Shown one piece after another: positions 6,241-9,533 of a stretch of DNA of 9,533 bases. A model generated the notes under the pieces. It searched no databases. It was not told the DNA's origin and worked only from the letters and a program-made list of their open reading frames with translations. Source of the stretch: UBA3210 sp963623095 (GTDB taxonomy: Bacteria; Bacillota_I; Bacilli_A; RFN20; CAG-449). Every line of letters begins with the position of its first letter. Positions within the stretch are counted from its first letter, which is position 1. The stretch covers positions 1 through 9,533 of the forward strand of contig CAVFKD010000040.1 in the NCBI GenBank assembly GCA_963623095.1, in the 5' to 3' direction. Both the position numbers and the translations under genes were made by a program.

Positions 6241-6296
6241 AAAATGATTTAAAACACTTGTATTGTTAAGTAAAATGAAGCAAAATGGTTAAAATG
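6241..6296 (+). repeat. AAAATG repeats upstream of the AbiEi gene
   Basis: AAAATG occurs at 6241-6246, 6272-6277, 6282-6287 and 6291-6296. The last three are spaced 10 and 9 bp apart, about one DNA helical turn, just before the ribosome site and start codon. AbiEi-type antitoxins are known to repress their own operon by binding repeats upstream, so these are candidate operator half-sites. The last copy partly supplies the ribosome site context. Confidence 0.35.
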
Positions 6297-6307
6297 GAGT
6301 TGATATT

Positions 6308-7045
6308 ATGATTGATTATGTTCCTTATCTATTTTCAAAAAAAGATTTAATTAATAAATTTGAAAATGATAAACAATTTGATAATTGGATTTACAATTCA
6401 ATTAAATTTAAAAGAATAAAAAAGATAAGAAATGGATTATATGTTTCTATTGATAGACAAGGAAACATGAATACAAATAAGTTTGAAATAGCTTCTAAAA
6501 TATCTGATGATTCTTTTATATCATATCATGCTGGTCTTGAATATTATGGAATCGCTAATCAAGTATTTAGTGAACTAACCATAGGAAGTTCTACAAAATT
6601 TAATACATTCATATTTGATGGAGAAACTTATTCTTGTAAAGTAATTAAAAATTATGAACAAGTTACTTATATTCCTCAATCTCAAGTAAGAGTGGCTTCT
6701 TTAGAAAGAACGATAATCGATTGTATCGATAATATTAATCTTGCTGGAGGAATTGAAGAAGTATTAAATGCATTGGATCAAATTAAATTTATTGATGAAT
6801 CAAAACTGCTTTTAGTACTTAAATCTTATAACCGAGTTTTGTTATATCAAAAAGTAGGATTTATATTAGAACAGTTTAAAGAAGAACTATCTTTAAGTGA
6901 GAAATTTTTTGAAGAATGTCAAAAACATTTAACTAATCAGGTTAAATATTTTTTAGAAGATGAATATGATTCAATTTCTTATAATTCTAAATGGAAACTT
7001 ATGGCGCCAATTAATCTAAAAAGTAGATTATATGGAGGACAATAA
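6308..7045 (+). CDS. AbiEi-type antitoxin / autoregulator (type IV toxin-antitoxin)
   Basis: This 245-aa protein has the plan of AbiEi-family antitoxins. The N-terminal winged-helix region ends in FKRIKKIRNGLYVSI (34-48). SDDSFISYHAGLEYYGIANQ (66-85) follows, matching the family's 'ISxxSALxxxGL' segment. The C-terminal part contains VRVASLERTIIDCIDNI (127-143), matching the 'vAspERalxDxl' motif. The family neutralises the cognate nucleotidyltransferase toxin and represses its own promoter. The length looks complete. GGAG at 6296-6299 lies 8 nt before the ATG. Its stop overlaps the next ATG by 1 nt (TAATG), so the downstream toxin remnant would be translationally coupled. The gene appears intact although its partner is not. 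Confidence 0.85.
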   Translation: MIDYVPYLFSKKDLINKFENDKQFDNWIYNSIKFKRIKKIRNGLYVSIDRQGNMNTNKFEIASKISDDSFISYHAGLEYYGIANQVFSELTIGSSTKFNTFIFDGETYSCKVIKNYEQVTYIPQSQVRVASLERTIIDCIDNINLAGGIEEVLNALDQIKFIDESKLLLVLKSYNRVLLYQKVGFILEQFKEELSLSEKFFEECQKHLTNQVKYFLEDEYDSISYNSKWKLMAPINLKSRLYGGQ

Positions 7046-7374
7046 TGAACTATTCAAAATCTTATTTATCTGAATTATCAAATAAAACAGATTTTATTAA
7101 GGATAATCTTGAAAAAGTTGAAAGCATTAATTTTATGAAATTCAAAACACAATTAAAACCAGTTATAACTAAAAAAGATAAGTTTGATGTTAATGAGGCT
7201 AAAGAAATAGTTATCAAATATTTAAAAGAATTAATTATTTTTGATGAAAGTGAATTGCTATTTATAAAAGAGTTTAGAAATGGCAACTATCGACCTGAAT
7301 TATTATTTGAAGATGAAAATATAATTATGAATATAAAAGCTCATCCCATGGCGTTATGGAGATGTAGAAAATAA
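7045..7374 (+). pseudogene. AbiEii-type toxin remnant, internal in-frame deletion
   Basis: The 109-aa reading frame keeps only the two ends of an AbiEii nucleotidyltransferase toxin. Residues 1-25 (MNYSKSYLSELSNKTDFIKDNLEKV) match the usual N-terminus that leads into the catalytic fold. The segment from about 30 onward, ending NGNYRPELLFEDENI and HPMALWRCRK (100-109), matches the usual C-terminus. Family members are about 250-300 aa, with a central core carrying a KGGTA-type loop and an S-x-D-x-D metal site. None of that is present here. The break is near residue 25/26 (about nt 7119). The frame stays open, so this is a clean in-frame deletion rather than a frameshift. The ribosome site GGAGG (7034-7038) and start overlap with the antitoxin are still good, so a short protein may still be made. 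It cannot be a nucleotidyltransferase. Confidence 0.8.
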
Positions 7375-7378
7375 TAAA

Positions 7379-7404
7379 AAAAGGCACTTATTGAGGTGCC
7401 TTTT
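7379..7404. terminator. Bidirectional intrinsic terminator between AbiE remnant and ABC exporter
   Basis: Arms AAAAGGCAC (7379-7387) and GTGCCTTTT (7396-7404) form a 9-bp stem, extendable by two further pairs to a 4-nt loop. On the plus strand it ends in four Ts. On the minus strand it runs into about nine Ts, so it is strongest for the exporter operon. The exporter ATPase's TAA stop (7390-7388) lies in the loop region, so that gene's last codons are part of its own terminator. Confidence 0.88.
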
Positions 7405-8158
7405 GACTTTCAGATTCAATTTGACTTAAGCTTTCTTTGATATATTCATCACAAACTTCTTGAGCATTACCGAATTTTACCATTTTACCGTTTTCAATCC
7501 ATAATACTTTATTACACATGTTTTTTATTGCATCAATATCGTGGTTAACCATTAAAACAGTAGTTCCGTTACTCATCATTTCTTTCATACGTGCGGATGA
7601 TTTTGCTTGGAAGTTCATATCGCCAACACTTAAGATTTCATCGACAATAAGAATTTCAGGATTAACTACTGTTGCGACCGCGAAAGCTAATCTAGCAATC
7701 ATTCCAGAAGAGTAATTTCTAATAGGTACATCGATAAATTTTTCTAGTTCTGCGAAAGCAACAATTTCATCGTATTTGCTTTCTAAAAACTTTTGTGAAT
7801 AACCAAGTATCGCTCCATTTAAATAGATGTTTTCTTTCCCTGACATATCAGGATCAAATCCTGAACCTAATTCTAGCATAGGTGCGATATTTCCTGCGAC
7901 TTTGACAGTTCCATATGTTGGTTTTAAAATGCCTGAAATAATTTTTAACATAGTTGATTTTCCTGCACCATTATGGCCAATTAAACCAACTACATCACCA
8001 GGATATACATCTAAAGAAACATGACTTAATGCTTCAAATTTTTCAAATTTAATTTTATGTTTTAACAAATTAACAACGAATTCTTTCAATGATGAAACTC
8101 GATCGTTTGCCATTGTAAATTGCATTGTTACATCTTTAACTTCAATAATCTTTTCCAT
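7388..8158 (-). CDS. ABC transporter ATPase for polysaccharide/teichoic acid export (TagH/Wzt/KpsT type)
   Basis: This 256-aa nucleotide-binding subunit powers export of a lipid-linked glycan. It has Walker A GHNGAGKST at 61-69, the signature NYSSGM at 148-153, Walker B ILIVDE at 169-174, the family-specific ILSVGDMNFQAKS (175-187; DEVLAVGDxxFQxK in relatives), and the switch histidine H206 in VNHD. The segment GVKV-like AGNIAPMLELGSGFDPDMSGKENI (88-111) is typical of the O-antigen/teichoic acid exporter branch. It ends soon after the ATPase domain and lacks the extra C-terminal carbohydrate-recognition domain seen in Wzt proteins, so substrate choice is probably not made by such a domain. 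The ribosome site AGGTG overlaps the permease stop and the gap is 8 nt, so the two are co-transcribed and probably translationally coupled. Confidence 0.92.
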   Translation of the reverse strand: MEKIIEVKDVTMQFTMANDRVSSLKEFVVNLLKHKIKFEKFEALSHVSLDVYPGDVVGLIGHNGAGKSTMLKIISGILKPTYGTVKVAGNIAPMLELGSGFDPDMSGKENIYLNGAILGYSQKFLESKYDEIVAFAELEKFIDVPIRNYSSGMIARLAFAVATVVNPEILIVDEILSVGDMNFQAKSSARMKEMMSNGTTVLMVNHDIDAIKNMCNKVLWIENGKMVKFGNAQEVCDEYIKESLSQIESESQKAPQ

Positions 8159-8166
8159 ACAATCAC

Positions 8167-9162
8167 CTATAAATGTAAGACAAATTTATCTTGATTCTTT
8201 TTAAAGATAAATAAGCCTAAAATTAATACTACTACTGAAGAAGCAATACAATATACATATTGCATAGGAGCAGGAGAACTACCACCTATTAAACATATAC
8301 GAGCGAAACTAATATATTGATACATTGGATTTAAATGGAAGAGAACTCTATAACTTTCTGGAATAATAGTTTCATTATAGAAAATAGGAGTTAAATACAT
8401 CCAAATCATACTTACGACAGTCCATAAGAATTGAGTATCTTGGAAGAAAGTCATTAATGTTGATAGAATTAATATCATTCCAAATATAAATCCTAAGAAA
8501 CATAATAAATCGAATATAATTAATAACATAGACCAAGTAGGAACTGTTTTGGTTATTGCCATAACTATCGCAAGAGGAATTAATGTAATGATAAAATTAA
8601 TTGATGATGATAATAATTTTGCTAAAGGATAGATGTATTTAGGCATATATACCTTCTTGATTAAATTAGCATTTCCTGTAATTGAAGTCATACCTTGACC
8701 TACGGCTTCATTGAAGAAATTGAAGAAGACAATACCGATTAATAAATAAACAGCGTAATTTGGTATATCAGTAGAAAATAGGGCAGAGAAAACAATGTAT
8801 TGAACACCCATTGTTAAAAGAGGATTAATAAAACTCCATAAAACACCTAATACAGATCTTTTATATTTAACTTTGAAGTCACGATTTACTAATTGTTTTA
8901 ACAAGAAATTATATTTAGTCGCTAGAGTACATAAAGCGACAACCATATTATTTTTATTGTGTTTACCTCTTATATAACCCCATACACAATATGAAGCGAT
9001 TAAGATAAATAATAAAGATACGCTTAACCAATATATATTAATAAAAGTATTTGGAATAGTGATAGAAAAAGCTTCATGTGCAACAGCGAAAATAAGACCT
9101 ACTAATGCCCAATAAATTAAAGCGATTGTTAACAAAAACTTTTTCGACTTTGATAAATCCAT
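8167..9162 (-). CDS. ABC-2 type permease for polysaccharide/teichoic acid export (TagG/Wzm type)
   Basis: This 331-aa integral membrane protein is the channel partner of the ATPase that follows. The typical N-terminal amphipathic region and coupling segment LVNRDFKVKYKRSVLGVLWSFINPLLTM is at 91-118. NANLIKKVYMPKYIYPLA (164-181), FLWTVVSMIWMYLTPIFY (245-262) and HLNPMYQYISFAR (276-288) are further marks of the TagG/Wzm/RfbA branch. About six membrane helices lie in residues 111-320. Unusually, about 85 residues precede this core and carry two more predicted helices (about 9-28 and 43-64), whereas common homologues are 260-280 aa. The start is supported by GGGAG just upstream of the ATG. It is the first gene of a two-gene minus-strand operon. 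Substrate cannot be read from sequence; wall or surface glycan export is expected from the family. Confidence 0.9.
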   Translation of the reverse strand: MDLSKSKKFLLTIALIYWALVGLIFAVAHEAFSITIPNTFINIYWLSVSLLFILIASYCVWGYIRGKHNKNNMVVALCTLATKYNFLLKQLVNRDFKVKYKRSVLGVLWSFINPLLTMGVQYIVFSALFSTDIPNYAVYLLIGIVFFNFFNEAVGQGMTSITGNANLIKKVYMPKYIYPLAKLLSSSINFIITLIPLAIVMAITKTVPTWSMLLIIFDLLCFLGFIFGMILILSTLMTFFQDTQFLWTVVSMIWMYLTPIFYNETIIPESYRVLFHLNPMYQYISFARICLIGGSSPAPMQYVYCIASSVVVLILGLFIFKKNQDKFVLHL

Positions 9163-9243
9163 AAATACTCCCTTTCTTTTTTAACATTTGTTAGTTTACA
9201 TTATTATAATTTTATTTTCAATTTTATTTTTAACTTTAATGAA

Positions 9244-9262
9244 TATATAACAATGTTATATA
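9244..9262. promoter_or_regulatory. Perfect 8-bp inverted repeat upstream of the exporter operon
   Basis: TATATAAC (9244-9251) and GTTATATA (9255-9262) surround a 3-nt centre, about 82-100 bp upstream of the permease start. The size and symmetry fit a dimeric repressor or activator site. The binding protein is unknown. Confidence 0.4.
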
Positions 9263-9394
9263 GATAATTAATTTATATGAAATTTTGATAAAATATTGCT
9301 TTTTTAACTTTTTTTAGTGATGAAAAGGGTTTTATTGTGCTTTTTTTTACTCAATTACTATGTTTTAGTTTTTTTATGTGGTATTCTTATTCGG

Positions 9395-9409
9395 CGTGTT
9401 TAAAACACG
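9395..9409. promoter_or_regulatory. GC-containing palindrome upstream of the partial plus-strand gene
   Basis: CGTGTTT (9395-9401) and AAACACG (9403-9409) are perfect arms around one central A. Outer arms TTCTTA (9384-9389) and TAAGAA (9410-9415) add a second symmetrical layer with a 5-nt bulge. It stands out from the surrounding AT tract. The one-base centre suits a DNA operator better than an RNA hairpin, and it lies about 85 bp before the next start codon. Confidence 0.45.
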
Positions 9410-9491
9410 TAAGAAAAAAATATTATATATAATTTAGTTTAATTTAACCTAGTTAGATTATATTAAAAAAAGTTAAGAAAGGAGAACCAAG

Positions 9492-9533
9492 ATGTTAGAT
9501 AATACAAGCACAATGGAAATCAAAGTGATTGCA
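9492..9533 (+). CDS. Start of a plus-strand gene, cut off by the window end
   Basis: Only 14 codons are visible: MLDNTSTMEIKVIA. The ATG is well supported by AAGGAG-type sequence ending at 9484, 7 nt upstream. The product cannot be identified from so little. Because it is divergent from a glycan exporter, a surface-polysaccharide gene is plausible. The pattern IKVIA followed by an unseen sequence would be compatible with, among others, WbsX-like glycan proteins, which often open with K-x-IA-F/Y-YLPQFH, but this is a guess. Confidence 0.55.
   Translation, partial: MLDNTSTMEIKVIA

Larger units (their letters stand above)
9163..9491. other. Divergent intergenic region upstream of the exporter operon
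   Basis: This T-rich stretch separates the minus-strand exporter operon from a plus-strand gene. It holds two separate perfect palindromes, listed on their own. For the minus operon, TATAAT occurs at 9208-9203 without a good -35, and TTGAAA (9221-9216) pairs with a poor -10 TAAACT (9198-9193). For the plus gene, TATATT at 9459-9464 could be a -10 without a clear -35. The region has several runs of 7-8 Ts (for example 9309-9315 and 9343-9350). No small gene or tRNA is visible. Confidence 0.4.

Noticed and set aside
5965..6300. Insertion sequence relic
   Set aside because: No transposase fragment, no matching terminal inverted repeats and no target duplication could be found by eye.
7045..7374. 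AbiEii remnant explained by a frameshift
   Set aside because: Both conserved ends are in one continuous frame without stops. The core is absent rather than present in another frame.
7518..8024. Plus-strand open frames opposite the ABC ATPase gene
   Set aside because: The minus strand carries all the ATPase motifs. The plus-strand frames are antisense by-products with no family features.

Overview
The window is AT-rich, low-GC bacterial DNA with Gram-positive-style signals: strong GGAGG/AAGGAG ribosome binding sites, TTGACT/TATAAT-type promoters, a lipobox lipoprotein and a LysR regulator. Every complete gene ends in TAA or TAG, and every conserved tryptophan I traced is TGG, so the standard code fits. 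This points to an uncultured or host-associated low-GC Firmicute (Bacilli, Erysipelotrichales or RF39/Acholeplasma-like). No single feature fixes the taxon.

Layout. (1) 1-298: no intact gene, then a near-consensus promoter and a hairpin leader driving a 459-aa AAA-type ATPase with a C-terminal DUF234/PD-(D/E)XK-like domain (299-1678). (2) 1679-2723: a second promoter and a long structured leader in front of an unrecognised coiled-coil protein. (3) 2749-5607: a LysR regulator (minus) divergent from a tightly packed plus-strand redox operon of cytoplasmic flavodoxin, aldo/keto reductase and exported flavodoxin lipoprotein, closed by a good intrinsic terminator. (4) 5648-6307: about 660 bases without a protein gene. 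Its first part looks like an independent non-coding transcript of roughly 245 nt with its own promoter and a nested terminator-like hairpin. The rest holds palindromes and repeats. (5) 6308-7374: an AbiE-type toxin-antitoxin locus with an intact AbiEi antitoxin but an AbiEii toxin reduced to its two ends by an apparent in-frame internal deletion. (6) 7388-9162 (minus): a polysaccharide/teichoic-acid-type ABC exporter, permease then ATPase, sharing a bidirectional terminator with the AbiE locus. (7) 9163-9533: a divergent intergenic region with two perfect palindromes and the first 14 codons of a plus-strand gene with a strong ribosome binding site.

How they work together. The LysR protein probably senses a small effector and controls the redox operon. 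The export operon probably moves an undecaprenyl-linked glycan across the membrane, and the cut-off divergent gene may belong to the same pathway. The ATPase, the coiled-coil gene and the AbiE locus look like accessory, defence-type cargo. The two most notable items are the toxin cut down to its ends beside a retained antitoxin, and the candidate non-coding RNA at about 5707-5953. All family names here come from motif recognition by eye, without database searches.
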